NCBI GenBank assembly: GCA_016840085.1
Contig: JAEOTA010000042.1
Coordinates: forward strand, 1-37,236
DNA length: 37,236 bases
Source: Promethearchaeota archaeon
Lineage (GTDB): Archaea > Asgardarchaeota > Lokiarchaeia > Sigyniarchaeales > SOKP01
Direction of reading: 5' to 3'
Shown here: piece by piece, positions 1-7,901 of the stretch
How the letters are laid out: each line of letters starts with the position of its first letter
How positions within the stretch are numbered: position 1 is the stretch's first letter
The notes under the pieces: model-generated
The model's input: the letters and a program-made list of their open reading frames with translations, nothing else
Told to the model about the DNA's origin: nothing
Database searches by the model: none
Made by a program: the position numbers and the translations under genes

Positions 1-1057
1 AAGCATAGTAAAGATCCTTTAAATTTTGATCCTTAGATTTTTTATAAAGTTTTGCTAATTCTTTCGTAATTTTAGCTAAAAAGAAATATTGCTGTGATAG
101 TTTTAAAGGCATATTAAACTTTATAATCTCCATTGAAGTTATAGCTTTTCCTTTAGCAGGAGTATATTTTATAGATGTAAAAGAATTATTATATGTTTCT
201 GAATTTAAAGGATCAAGGTGAGTATGAATAGTGAGATTATAGTTCTCATGGTAAATTAAGTAGTCTAACTGATAAAATTGCGCATAAAAATCATCTGAAG
301 TAATTTCTGTTGAAATGAAATAAGCAGATTTATTAACTTTACTTGTAAATTTGTTATAACTCCACAATAGAGTATAAGTAAAAATATATTCATAAGTTAT
401 GCCATTTAATTCATATGTAATAAGAACTATTTTATGATCTTCCCCTTGTTCTAACACTTCAGATGTAATACTTATTGATTCACTCTGACTCGAGCATTCA
501 CGATTCTCACTACAAGAATGGCAACCTGAATAATATAAAAGTAGTGGTTCTATTAGTATTTCAAATTTTTCATCAGTAATTTCATCTACAGTAATATAGT
601 GTGAAGTTGTCCAAATGGGGTAGTCTGAATCTATCCATGCTAAAATACCACCAATCATATTATATAGTTTGGCAAAACCATATTCAACTAAAATCTCACT
701 TGCTAAATTGCTTCTATAACCAGATTTACAGTATATAATGATCTCAGAATTTTTAAATCCTTCAAGTTCGCTAATTCTTGCTTCAATATCATCGAGAGGT
801 ATTAGAATAGCCTCATATAAATGACCAATATTATACTCGAATGGATCCCTAACGTCTAAAATAATGAGATCAGGATACTTTTTTTTATGTTTTATCATGT
901 AATAAGCAGTATCAACTGTAATATCTTCTTGTATTTGGGGCTGTTTATCAGCAATAACTAGTGGTATTAATGAAAGACTAGGTAACAATAAGGATGCAAT
1001 AGTAAGGAATATAACACTTTTATGCTTAATTTGTTTTAAAATATTTTGTGATTTCAT
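1..1057 (-). CDS. Secreted rhodanese-like protein (3' end cut off by window)
   Basis: The frame is open from an ATG at 1057 to the window edge, about 352 codons with no stop, so the C-terminus lies outside. The N-terminus has a basic stretch and then a hydrophobic signal-peptide-like segment ending near an Ala-Asp-Lys. A rhodanese domain follows with the active-site loop CKSGYR (CxxGxR, as in sulfurtransferases) and a GGILAW motif. After it comes a region of unknown type with a Cys cluster and many aromatic residues. It probably acts outside the cytoplasmic membrane on sulfur transfer, but no substrate can be read from the sequence. A close paralogue lies inverted at the other end of the window. 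Confidence 0.8.
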   Translation of the reverse strand, partial: MKSQNILKQIKHKSVIFLTIASLLLPSLSLIPLVIADKQPQIQEDITVDTAYYMIKHKKKYPDLIILDVRDPFEYNIGHLYEAILIPLDDIEARISELEGFKNSEIIIYCKSGYRSNLASEILVEYGFAKLYNMIGGILAWIDSDYPIWTTSHYITVDEITDEKFEILIEPLLLYYSGCHSCSENRECSSQSESISITSEVLEQGEDHKIVLITYELNGITYEYIFTYTLLWSYNKFTSKVNKSAYFISTEITSDDFYAQFYQLDYLIYHENYNLTIHTHLDPLNSETYNNSFTSIKYTPAKGKAITSMEIIKFNMPLKLSQQYFFLAKITKELAKLYKKSKDQNLKDLYYA

Positions 1058-1110
1058 AATTTTTGTCTTTTTTCTAAAAAATTGACATTTTTATAAAAAA
1101 TAAAATGTCA
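1..1110. repeat. Inverted terminal repeat, left copy (rhodanese paralogue)
   Basis: Reverse-complementing this stretch aligns it with the last roughly 1.1 kb of the window. The outermost 127 nt (1-127 against 37110-37236) are identical. The first mismatch is at 128 against 37109. Further in, the two copies differ at scattered sites, including a 6-nt indel, and similarity fades about 50 nt upstream of the start codon. They are therefore diverged paralogues, not a simple reversed duplicate read. A shared end of exactly 127 nt is what a de Bruijn assembler with k=127 would leave. Confidence 0.9.
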
Positions 1111-1207
1111 AAAAAAATGTATTCAAGAATATTATTTAAATATTTTGGAAAAAATTTTGCTAAATATAATTCATTGGTTTCATGATCGTTCTTAGATTAA
1201 TAATAAA

Positions 1208-1432
1208 TTAAATTATTAAGAAAGAGTTTAAAGTAAAATTTATATTAAAGATTTTAAAATTTTTATAAATAAGTGCTGTGTGATAACTTGTACTAACTAA
1301 CTCATAAATTGAATACCAAATACCTGCCCATTGCAATGGGAGACCATCTCTCTGTGCAAGAATTACTTGTCTCGCATAAAATGCTCTCCTAATTTGGTCT
1401 AATCTATTATGTATCTTAGGGCTTTCTAACAT
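1208..1432 (-). pseudogene. Possible truncated Roadblock/LC7-like fragment
   Basis: A 74-codon frame starts with ATG. The first half contains a stretch around ILAQRDGLPLQWAG that resembles the strand-turn-strand core of Roadblock/LC7 proteins, where a hydrophobic strand precedes a DGLP-type turn. The rest loses this pattern and ends in low-complexity residues, and no continuation is visible downstream. A complete Roadblock protein is about 110-140 aa, as at 17590-18024, so this is probably a decayed remnant. A short unrelated gene is also possible. Confidence 0.35.
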
Positions 1433-1452
1433 ATATATTCCTTTCTAGGTTT

Positions 1453-1471
1453 AGGTTTAAAAATTAAACCT
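1453..1471. repeat. Short perfect palindrome (AGGTTTAA / TTAAACCT)
   Basis: An 8-bp inverted repeat with a 3-nt spacer, about 20 nt upstream of the leftward ORF that starts at 1432. A second, shifted pairing is possible because the left arm is repeated (CTAGGTTTA and TAAACCTAG). It may be an operator or a chance AT-rich hairpin. Confidence 0.45.
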
Positions 1472-2293
1472 AGTTTTAACTTACAATTAAAATTAGACTG
1501 TGCGGTTTATGAACTTGAAAGGATTGAAGGTAATAATATTGAAAAAAAGGATTAACTATAAGATTATCAAAATATAATTTTTAAATTCTCACAAAAAGAA
1601 TAGAACCAAATTTCAAGAAGAGCGGATGAAAACATCAAGAAGATACCGATTAGACCCGATAAAATAGGTTTAAAATAAATGCTTAATTTTTCAAACAAAA
1701 TTATAATTTTCTTCACCTAAAACATAGATTCCATATTCACCATCGTTTTCAGAATATGTAAATGTAATATTTTCTATGAAAGATATTTGGAAGATTATAT
1801 TCTTTAAGGCACTTCTTATGAGCTTCAAACCGAGGGTAAATATTCCTTTAGATTAAAGATTTATACTTTTTACAAAAAGAATAGTTTAATTAAGATTAAA
1901 TTGAAGAAAGTACGATTTGAATTTGACTAATAAAAACTATTTCTATTTATTATTGAAAATATTTTAATTATTTAAATAAGGGATAATAAGATTATTCTGT
2001 ATAAAAAGAATTTAGTTGATAATTACAAAATGGGTATTAAACTTTTTGATTTTTCTTTATATATCAAATTCAATTGATAAAATTAAAATTCAATACATGA
2101 CTAATTAGAACAATATGATGTAAGGAAAAGAAAAATTAATAGTTCTATTATTCAAATATTCATTTTTATTCTTCAATAATATTTATTGAATTATTAAAAA
2201 ATCAATTATTAATAAATTAGGTGTAGACATCGAGGAAAGTGTGATAAAAGATATGAATAGAATTTATATGGGAAGAGATGGATGTGAAAACTT
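1472..2293. other. Gene-free AT-rich stretch upstream of the ribosomal operon
   Basis: No convincing coding frame or RNA gene was seen. uS14 and uL5, which commonly precede uS8 in archaeal spc operons, are absent, so the operon is split here. The operon promoter must lie in this stretch, but many AT-rich runs could serve as the TATA box and none stands out. A short frame ending at the uS8 start was considered and not called. Confidence 0.5.
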
Positions 2294-2677
2294 ATGACAA
2301 ATACTCTAGCAGACGCATGTTGTGCGCTTAAAAATGCTGAAAGAGCACGTATGAAAGAAGTTATAATTAGTCCAGCTTCTAAAACTCTCCAACAAGTTCT
2401 CCGTATCTTCCAGAAAAATGCCTATATTGGAGAATTCGAGAGATATGATGATGGTCGTCAGGGGAAGTTTAAGATTGCATTATTAGGTAAAATAAATGAA
2501 TGTGCAGGATTAATGAGGCTGAACTATAAACTTTCTCAATTTGAGATGCTTGAAAGAAAATTGTTACCCGCTCCGGGTTTAGGATTAATTATTTTAACTA
2601 CAAATCAAGGAATAATAACGATAAAAGAAGCAGAGGAAAGGCAAATAGGAGGCCATACATTATGCTTTATTTATTAA
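2294..2677 (+). CDS. rps8: Small ribosomal subunit protein uS8
   Basis: 127 aa, about the normal archaeal length (near 130). The N-terminal segment (TLADACCALKNAERA) matches the uS8 start pattern of alternating helix residues before the KxxV core. The C-terminal half carries the GLGxIILTTNQGIITxxEA pattern that contacts 16S rRNA helix 21. It ends in a GHTLCFIY-like tail, as archaeal uS8 usually ends in a hydrophobic strand. This is the first gene of the block here; uL6 starts 23 nt after its stop. uS8 is a primary binder of the 30S platform. Confidence 0.95.
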   Translation: MTNTLADACCALKNAERARMKEVIISPASKTLQQVLRIFQKNAYIGEFERYDDGRQGKFKIALLGKINECAGLMRLNYKLSQFEMLERKLLPAPGLGLIILTTNQGIITIKEAEERQIGGHTLCFIY

Positions 2678-2700
2678 TATACATATGAGGTTATCAAAAA

Positions 2701-3279
2701 ATGGTTAAAATTGCATTCTTTAAAGAAGAATTGGATATTCCTAAAAATGTTGAAGTGGCATTAGAAGGAGGTCACCACATTAGAGTAAAAGGACCTAATG
2801 GAGATATTACTAAAGATTTTTCCCATATAAGAGGAATAAAAGTCTCAATTCAAGATAATAAAATCATTTTCTCAACTAATTTTCCAAAAAGTGGAACTCT
2901 AGCATTGGTTAAAACAATTCTAAGTATTGTCAATAATTTAATTAATGGTGTTCAAACAAATTATAAATACGTCTCAAAGATCTGTTATTCACATTTTCCT
3001 TGCTCAGTTAGAGTAGATGAGAAAAAAAATATGATATATGTTGAAAATTTCTTAGGAGAACGAGCTCCAAGAAAAGCTAAGTATCCAGATAATGTAAAGG
3101 TGGAAGTAGATGGAGACGATGTAATTATCAGTGGTCCAGATAAAGAACTTCTTGGTCAAACAGCTGCCAATATCAAAAGAGCTTGTCGCATAAGAAAAAA
3201 GGATCCTCGAGTCTTCCAAGATGGTGTATATTTATATAAAAAAATTGCAGGAAATGAATTAATTTGGGAAATAAAATAG
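2701..3279 (+). CDS. rpl6: Large ribosomal subunit protein uL6
   Basis: 192 aa, slightly longer than typical archaeal uL6 (about 178-184). It has the two-repeat uL6 fold: a first half with VALEGGHHIRVKGPNG and a second half with ENFLGERAPRKAKYP followed by VIISGPDKELLGQTAANI. The latter is the conserved segment that meets the sarcin-ricin region of 23S rRNA. Start is the ATG at 2701, with a GAGG-like ribosome-binding site just upstream. It lies between uS8 and eL32, the standard archaeal order. Confidence 0.95.
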   Translation: MVKIAFFKEELDIPKNVEVALEGGHHIRVKGPNGDITKDFSHIRGIKVSIQDNKIIFSTNFPKSGTLALVKTILSIVNNLINGVQTNYKYVSKICYSHFPCSVRVDEKKNMIYVENFLGERAPRKAKYPDNVKVEVDGDDVIISGPDKELLGQTAANIKRACRIRKKDPRVFQDGVYLYKKIAGNELIWEIK

Positions 3280-3294
3280 TAACAGGGTGTTTGT

Positions 3295-3780
3295 ATGGTT
3301 GGAGATAAAAAACTAATGGAACTCCGGGAAAAATTAAATAGAAAAAGACCAAAATTTAGACGAGTTGAGTCTTGGAGATATAAAAGAATAGATGATTCAT
3401 GGAGAAAAGCAAGAGGTATTGATTCAAAGACTCGGAAAAAGAAGAAATTAGGCGTTAAATCTCCTTCAGTGGGATATAGAGGACCTAAAAAAGTAAGAGG
3501 CTTACACCCTTCTGGATATGAAGAAGTTCAAATAATATCTATTAATGATTTACAAAATTTAAATAAAAAAACCCATGCTCTTAAAATTTCAAGGAAATTA
3601 GGCGCCAAGAAGAGAATTTTTCTGATTGATTACTGTCAAAAAAGAGGCTTCAAAATATTAAACCTCGGAATTTCACTAAAGGAAATTGAGACCTTAGAAG
3701 AAATGGCTGAAGCTCCTATTGGCGAGACAGAAAGTGAAGATTTTATTGATGTTGAAGATATGGAAGATTCTCTTGAATAA
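3295..3780 (+). CDS. rpl32e: Large ribosomal subunit protein eL32
   Basis: 161 aa. The basic core (residues about 15-75) has the eL32 pattern FRRxESWRYKRIDDSWRKARG followed by SVGYRGPKKVRGLHPSGYEEV. An acidic tail of about 20 residues (rich in Glu and Asp, from about residue 140) extends beyond the usual core. eL32 is shared by archaea and eukaryotes and absent from bacteria, which helps fix the domain of life. A strong GGGTG ribosome-binding site precedes the ATG, and the gap from uL6 is 15 nt. Confidence 0.95.
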   Translation: MVGDKKLMELREKLNRKRPKFRRVESWRYKRIDDSWRKARGIDSKTRKKKKLGVKSPSVGYRGPKKVRGLHPSGYEEVQIISINDLQNLNKKTHALKISRKLGAKKRIFLIDYCQKRGFKILNLGISLKEIETLEEMAEAPIGETESEDFIDVEDMEDSLE

Positions 3781-3812
3781 TATGATGAATTTAAAGATGA
3801 AGTGATAAAAAA

Positions 3813-4268
3813 ATGAATTTAAAACCACAAAGAAGAATGGCGGCAGAGATCCTCAAATGTGGAGAGAATCGAGTATATTTTGATCCTTATTTAATCGAAG
3901 ATATTAGTCTAGCAATTACTCGGGAAGATATTCGCAATTTAATAAAACAAGGAGTTATTCAGAAAAAGTATAAAAAAGGAACTTCAAAATATCGAAAAAA
4001 TATTCTACACCAGAGAAAGAAAAAAGGTAGAGCAAGAGGTTTAGGAAAACGAAAGGGCACAAAACACGCAAGAACACCTAAAAAAAGGACTTGGATTAAG
4101 CGAATCCGTCCAATTAGGAGAGAACTGAAAAAATTAAGAGATAGAAAACTAATTACAGCAGCTAACTATAGAAAATTATATAAAAATGCTAAAGGTGGTA
4201 TGTTCGCTAGTGTTGCTCAACTAAATCGATTTATAAAAGAGAAAGAATTAATAAGGAGAGGAAGATAG
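3813..4268 (+). CDS. rpl19e: Large ribosomal subunit protein eL19
   Basis: 151 aa, near the archaeal norm. It begins LKPQRRMAAEILKCGENRVYFDP, the classic eL19 start. The Arg/Lys-rich stretch around residues 45-80 (RGLGKRKGTKHARTPKK) threads into 23S rRNA, and helices with GMFASVAQLNRFI follow. Absent from bacteria. It is preceded by a GTGA ribosome-binding site and followed after 4 nt by uL18, so the two are probably translationally coupled. Confidence 0.95.
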   Translation: MNLKPQRRMAAEILKCGENRVYFDPYLIEDISLAITREDIRNLIKQGVIQKKYKKGTSKYRKNILHQRKKKGRARGLGKRKGTKHARTPKKRTWIKRIRPIRRELKKLRDRKLITAANYRKLYKNAKGGMFASVAQLNRFIKEKELIRRGR

Positions 4269-4272
4269 TAAA

Positions 4273-4866
4273 ATGGCGAAAGGTCCAAGATATAGACGCT
4301 CTTTTCGAAGACGATTCGAAGGGAGAACAGACTATCATAAGAGACTAAAATTATTAAAATCAAAAAAATTGAGAATAGTAATTAGAGTTTCCAATAACAA
4401 TATAAGCGTTCAAATCGTGCAATCCAAATTAGGGGGCGATAGGGTTTTAGTAGCTGCATTTTCTAAAGAATTGACCATTAAATATGGTTGGGAAGCTAAT
4501 ACGGGGAATATTCCTGCAGCATATTTAACAGGATATTTAGCGGGATTAAGAGCAAAAAATAAAAATTTACAAGAAGGAATTTTCGATTTAGGTATCTTTT
4601 ATCATAGAAATCGAGTACTTGCAGCTTGCAAAGGTGTTATTGATTCTGGAGTGATAGTCCCTTATCGTAAGGAATTTTTTCCAGAAAATTTGGATGAACG
4701 AATTAAAGGGGTTCATATTGAAAATTATGCAAAGCTCTTAAAAAAAGAAGACCCAGAAAAATACGAACAAATCTTTTCTAGTTATTTAAAGAAAAAGAAA
4801 ATTGATCCCATAAAATTTAATCAAGTATTTTCAAATATATTAAAAACTATTGAAACTAAAGCTTAA
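4273..4866 (+). CDS. rpl18: Large ribosomal subunit protein uL18
   Basis: 197 aa, the longer archaeal/eukaryal form. It starts KGPRYRRSFRRRFEGRTDYHKRLKLLKSKKLRIVIRVSNNNISVQIV, matching the 5S-rRNA-binding N-terminus. The central part has the AYLTGYLAGLRA pattern. uL18 carries 5S rRNA into the large subunit with uL5. The start codon lies 4 nt after the eL19 stop and uS5 begins 14 nt after its end. Confidence 0.95.
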   Translation: MAKGPRYRRSFRRRFEGRTDYHKRLKLLKSKKLRIVIRVSNNNISVQIVQSKLGGDRVLVAAFSKELTIKYGWEANTGNIPAAYLTGYLAGLRAKNKNLQEGIFDLGIFYHRNRVLAACKGVIDSGVIVPYRKEFFPENLDERIKGVHIENYAKLLKKEDPEKYEQIFSSYLKKKKIDPIKFNQVFSNILKTIETKA

Positions 4867-4880
4867 TAGAGTAAATTGAA

Positions 4881-5495
4881 ATGAGTCGCTTAAGAAATAT
4901 TGAAGAGGAATGGATTCCTAAAACCGAGCTAGGAGAGCTAGTTCAACAAGGACTCATAACTCTTGATAAAATCTTTCAAAATAATTTAGTTGTAAAAGAA
5001 AAAGAAATTATTGATATTTTACTCCCACAGTTATCAGAGGATGTAATAACTATTAAAATGATCCAAAAAATGACTGCTAGTGGTCAACGTAGTAGATTTA
5101 AAGCAGTCGTAATTGTAGGAGCCGATGGATTTCTTGGTGTTGGTGCGGCAAAGAGTAAAGAAGTAGGGCCTGCTATTAGGAAAGCAATTGATAAAGCAAA
5201 ACTTGCTGTTGTTCCTGTTATTCGGGGATGTGGAAGTAAAGAATGTGGGTGTGGAGGTACTCATAGTATTCCTTTTAGAGTTGATGGAAAATGTGGCTCA
5301 GTTAGGATTCGATTGATACCATCACCTGCAGGTGTAGGATTAGCATGTGCAGATAAGGTGAAGCAAGTTTTAAGATTATGTGGAATTGAAGATATATGGA
5401 GTAAGACCTTCGGTGACACCAGAACAAGTGAAAACCTTGTAAAAGCGACTTTTGATGCTTTGAGGAATGCTCATAAATTTAACTTTAATATATAG
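4881..5495 (+). CDS. rps5: Small ribosomal subunit protein uS5
   Basis: 204 aa, typical for archaea. The double-stranded-RNA-binding N-domain has the QRSRFKAVVIVGADGFLGVGAAKSKEVGPAIRKAI signature, and the C-domain has IPSPAGVGLACADKVKQVLRLCGIEDIWSKTFG. An archaeal/eukaryal-type insertion with CGSKECGCGGTHSIPF sits between them. It has a role in decoding fidelity at the mRNA entry channel. It is followed by uL30 after a 16-nt gap. Confidence 0.95.
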   Translation: MSRLRNIEEEWIPKTELGELVQQGLITLDKIFQNNLVVKEKEIIDILLPQLSEDVITIKMIQKMTASGQRSRFKAVVIVGADGFLGVGAAKSKEVGPAIRKAIDKAKLAVVPVIRGCGSKECGCGGTHSIPFRVDGKCGSVRIRLIPSPAGVGLACADKVKQVLRLCGIEDIWSKTFGDTRTSENLVKATFDALRNAHKFNFNI

Positions 5496-5511
5496 AAAGA
5501 GTGGTGCTAAA

Positions 5512-6036
5512 ATGGCAATGGTAAAAAAGAAAATCAAATCAAAAGAAACTGAATATATTCCCAAACTATACTTTGCAGTGCGCATAAGAGGTGCACCTGG
5601 TATGAGAGGGAAAATTCTTGATACTCTTAAAATGCTTAGAATGCATAAGGTAAATCATGGGGTTCTAATCTGGGGTAATAAGAGTTATAAAGGAATGCTT
5701 GTGAAATGCAAAGATTATATTGCTTTTGGTGAAATTAATGAAAAAACCCTAATTAGATTGTTAAGAGTTAGAGGTAGGGTAGAACGAAATAGACCACTCA
5801 CAGAAGAGCATATAAAAAACTTAACTAATTATAAAAATTTTAGAGCTTTAGCAAAAGCATTATTGAATGGAGAGATTCAATATAAAGAAAAAGACTTATA
5901 TAAAGTCAAACCAGTATTCCGTTTACACCCGCCTAAAAAAGGACATCGAGGTTCAATTAAAAAGCATTACGCTGAAGGTGGTACTTTAGGTAACGTAGGC
6001 TCATATATAAATGAATTAATTTACAAAATGCTATAA
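5512..6036 (+). CDS. rpl30: Large ribosomal subunit protein uL30
   Basis: The ATG at 5512 (MAMVKKKIK) is chosen. An upstream in-frame start at 5467 would overlap the end of uS5 and add residues unlike uL30, and a GTGGTG ribosome-binding site lies just before 5512. This gives 174 aa, the longer archaeal form. Visible family features are the start of the core (YFAVRIRGAPGMRGKILDTLKMLRM), then HGVLIWGNKSYKGMLVKCKDYIAFGEI, and the C-terminal FRLHPPKKGHRGSIKKHYAEGG segment typical of archaeal/eukaryal uL30. Confidence 0.93.
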   Translation: MAMVKKKIKSKETEYIPKLYFAVRIRGAPGMRGKILDTLKMLRMHKVNHGVLIWGNKSYKGMLVKCKDYIAFGEINEKTLIRLLRVRGRVERNRPLTEEHIKNLTNYKNFRALAKALLNGEIQYKEKDLYKVKPVFRLHPPKKGHRGSIKKHYAEGGTLGNVGSYINELIYKML

Positions 6037-6055
6037 TAAAAAGGTGATTATATCT

Positions 6056-6535
6056 ATGAGAAAATACCCTAAAAAAGTTCAAAAAATGAGAGGGCGACGA
6101 ACCCGTGGTTTTGGAAAAGTAGGACAACATAGGAAAACTGGGCAGCGTGCTGGGAGAGGTAAAACTACTCAATGGAAAAAAAGTAAAAAAAGTTATTATT
6201 TAAAGCAAAAAGAACTCGGATTTCCTGACCCAGATTGGAAAATGGGAAAAAAAGGTTTTAAAAGACCTCAAGATATTAACCGAATTTATAAAATAAATAC
6301 TTTAAATGTTAAAGATTTAGATCAGAAAATCGAGAATTTTGTGTTAGAAAATAAAGCAACTAAATCAGGGAATACCTTCAATATCAATTTAAGCAACATA
6401 AATATACAGAAAATTTTAGGTCGTGGAAGCCTTAATAAAACAATTAATATAACTGCAAAAAAAGCTTCAAAACGAGCTATTGAAAAAATAGAAGCTGCAG
6501 GTGGAAAAATAACTTTATTATCAGGAACAGAATAA
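6056..6535 (+). CDS. rpl15: Large ribosomal subunit protein uL15
   Basis: 159 aa from the ATG at 6056. A GTG at 6044 is in frame but lies inside the AAGGTGAT ribosome-binding site, so it is not used as the start. The N-terminus is the rRNA-tunnelling basic region (KMRGRRTRGFGKVGQHRKTGQRAGRGKT). The C-terminus has the globular uL15 part ending KRAIEKIEAAGGKITLL, the common family ending. It is the last ribosomal gene of this block; secY, often next in archaea, is not here. Confidence 0.94.
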   Translation: MRKYPKKVQKMRGRRTRGFGKVGQHRKTGQRAGRGKTTQWKKSKKSYYLKQKELGFPDPDWKMGKKGFKRPQDINRIYKINTLNVKDLDQKIENFVLENKATKSGNTFNINLSNINIQKILGRGSLNKTINITAKKASKRAIEKIEAAGGKITLLSGTE

Positions 6536-6616
6536 ACTTTACTACCGTTTTTTATTCAGAACTATTTTTCATTCATGATTAAAAAAAGCATTTTAATTAT
6601 TTCTTAGGATCTTAAA

Positions 6617-6769
6617 ATGAGTTCAAATCTGAATAATCTTGAAAATGATAATGAAATTAATAAGAAAGATAAAGAACGCAAAAAAAGAAATAAATGTTTG
6701 CTTGCCTGTGTAATAATAATACTAGTAATGATGCTTCCTTCTACGTTAGCACTTTTAGCTATTTTTTAA
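6617..6769 (+). CDS. Small single-pass membrane protein, 50 aa
   Basis: ATG at 6617, stop at 6767-6769. The first 25 residues are polar and highly charged (DNEINKKDKERKKRNK). A hydrophobic helix of about 20 residues follows (LLACVIIILVMMLPSTLALLAIF), so the protein probably sits with its basic N-terminus in the cytoplasm. Positive residues directly before the helix fit the positive-inside rule. It follows uL15 in the same direction by about 80 nt. The family was not recognised; the codon pattern and clean topology support a real small protein. Confidence 0.5.
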   Translation: MSSNLNNLENDNEINKKDKERKKRNKCLLACVIIILVMMLPSTLALLAIF

Positions 6770-6783
6770 GTTTGTTAATTAAT

Positions 6784-7443
6784 TTAAGAAAGCAATTTAT
6801 TTATTAATTGGATTAAACCAGGTAATATAAAAATAAATCCAAGGGTATTTCCAATAATATGGACAATTGTAAATGGTATCCCTGTAAGAAAATAGGGGAA
6901 AAATTTATCAAATGTACCAAAAAATGAAAAAACATCCACTAATGAAGACCCAATTTGGAAACTTATGGTAATTAATGCTCCAATAATACCAAATATAGCT
7001 ATTACTGATATCTTATATAAATCCTCATTTGGATCAAAAAATTGTGTCTTCTTTAGGAAATTACTAGTTAACGCACCTAATAATCCCGTTAAAGAATAAT
7101 GTACCAATTGAAATGTTAAAAGGGGTAGAGGAGAAGCTCCAAAGGGATTAAAAAAACAAAATATGAACGAACTTAAAAAACCTACAATTATTCCATCTCT
7201 TTTACCTAATATAAAACCTGAAAGGAAAATTGTTAAGGTAAATAACTCAATATTAGGTAAATATGCTAATAAATAACCTAAAACAACAGCCAATGCCGCA
7301 AAAGTGCTGAGTAAAGCAATTCTAAATGATTTTCTATCCAAGATTAAAGAAGAATTTACATTTTCTTTTTCAATTTCCTGAAGATCTGATAAATCATTCG
7401 ACAGATGTATTTTTTGTCTATTAATATCTGATTTTAAGTCCAA
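6784..7443 (-). CDS. ECF transporter S component-like membrane protein
   Basis: 219 aa. A polar N-terminus of about 40 residues is followed by five or six hydrophobic helices. The segment ALAVVLGYLLAYLPNIELFTLTIFLSGFILGKRDGIIVGF has the small-residue-rich pattern of substrate-binding S components of energy-coupling-factor vitamin transporters, and PFGASPLPLLTFQLVHYSLTGLLGAL continues it. Such proteins bind a vitamin or metal and work with a shared EcfT and two ATPases, which are not in this window. The substrate cannot be told. It is convergent with the small ORF at 6617-6769, so transcribed separately from the ribosomal block. Confidence 0.7.
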   Translation of the reverse strand: MDLKSDINRQKIHLSNDLSDLQEIEKENVNSSLILDRKSFRIALLSTFAALAVVLGYLLAYLPNIELFTLTIFLSGFILGKRDGIIVGFLSSFIFCFFNPFGASPLPLLTFQLVHYSLTGLLGALTSNFLKKTQFFDPNEDLYKISVIAIFGIIGALITISFQIGSSLVDVFSFFGTFDKFFPYFLTGIPFTIVHIIGNTLGFIFILPGLIQLINKLLS

Positions 7444-7901
7444 TCTTTTCTCTCTAATTTAATTTTTAAGATTAAGATTACTAATACTTCAAAATTTAAA
7501 AATGTATAGGCGATGTTTCCTATTTTCTCTTACATCTTTGTCAACAAAAAACTAGAAAATAAGAATAATAACTACAATAATTTTTAAGACATTAATTGCA
7601 AGAAAGATTCCATAAAGTTTAAGAAAAATCTCTATTCTTTATGATAAAATAATGAGATAAAAAATTATCAATAAAAAGCAGCCCCACATATATTTAGTAT
7701 ACGCATCTCTCATAGTATTAAAATTAAAATCTCTTCTTTAAATACAATTGTTTTAATAACTTCTTTAAAATCGAAATCTTAAAAATGATTTTTATTACTT
7801 TATAGAAAAATTTGAAAATGGAATGATTCTTCAATATTTAGAGGATATTAAGAATTTCACCATAGAACTATAAAAGAATAAAGAGTAGGGATGAGAAACA
7901 T
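7444..7901. other. Gene-free AT-rich stretch at left edge of accessory island
   Basis: No coding frame or RNA gene seen. It contains the left copy of the 31-nt direct repeat (7755-7785) that reappears at 16137-16167, on the far side of the accessory genes. Confidence 0.5.
7755..7785 (+). repeat. Direct repeat flanking accessory island, left copy
   Basis: 31 nt matching 16137-16167 at 29 positions; the shared core is TTCTTTAAAATCGAAA. The two copies are in the same orientation and bracket 7902-15966. It could be a duplicated insertion target or attachment-like site, or a chance AT-rich match. Confidence 0.5.

Noticed and set aside
2191..2296. Short frame ending at the uS8 start (… MNRIYMGRDGCENL stop), possibly uS14 tail
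   Set aside because: It has none of the CxxC or QCFRE features of archaeal uS14 and no upstream start giving a useful length.
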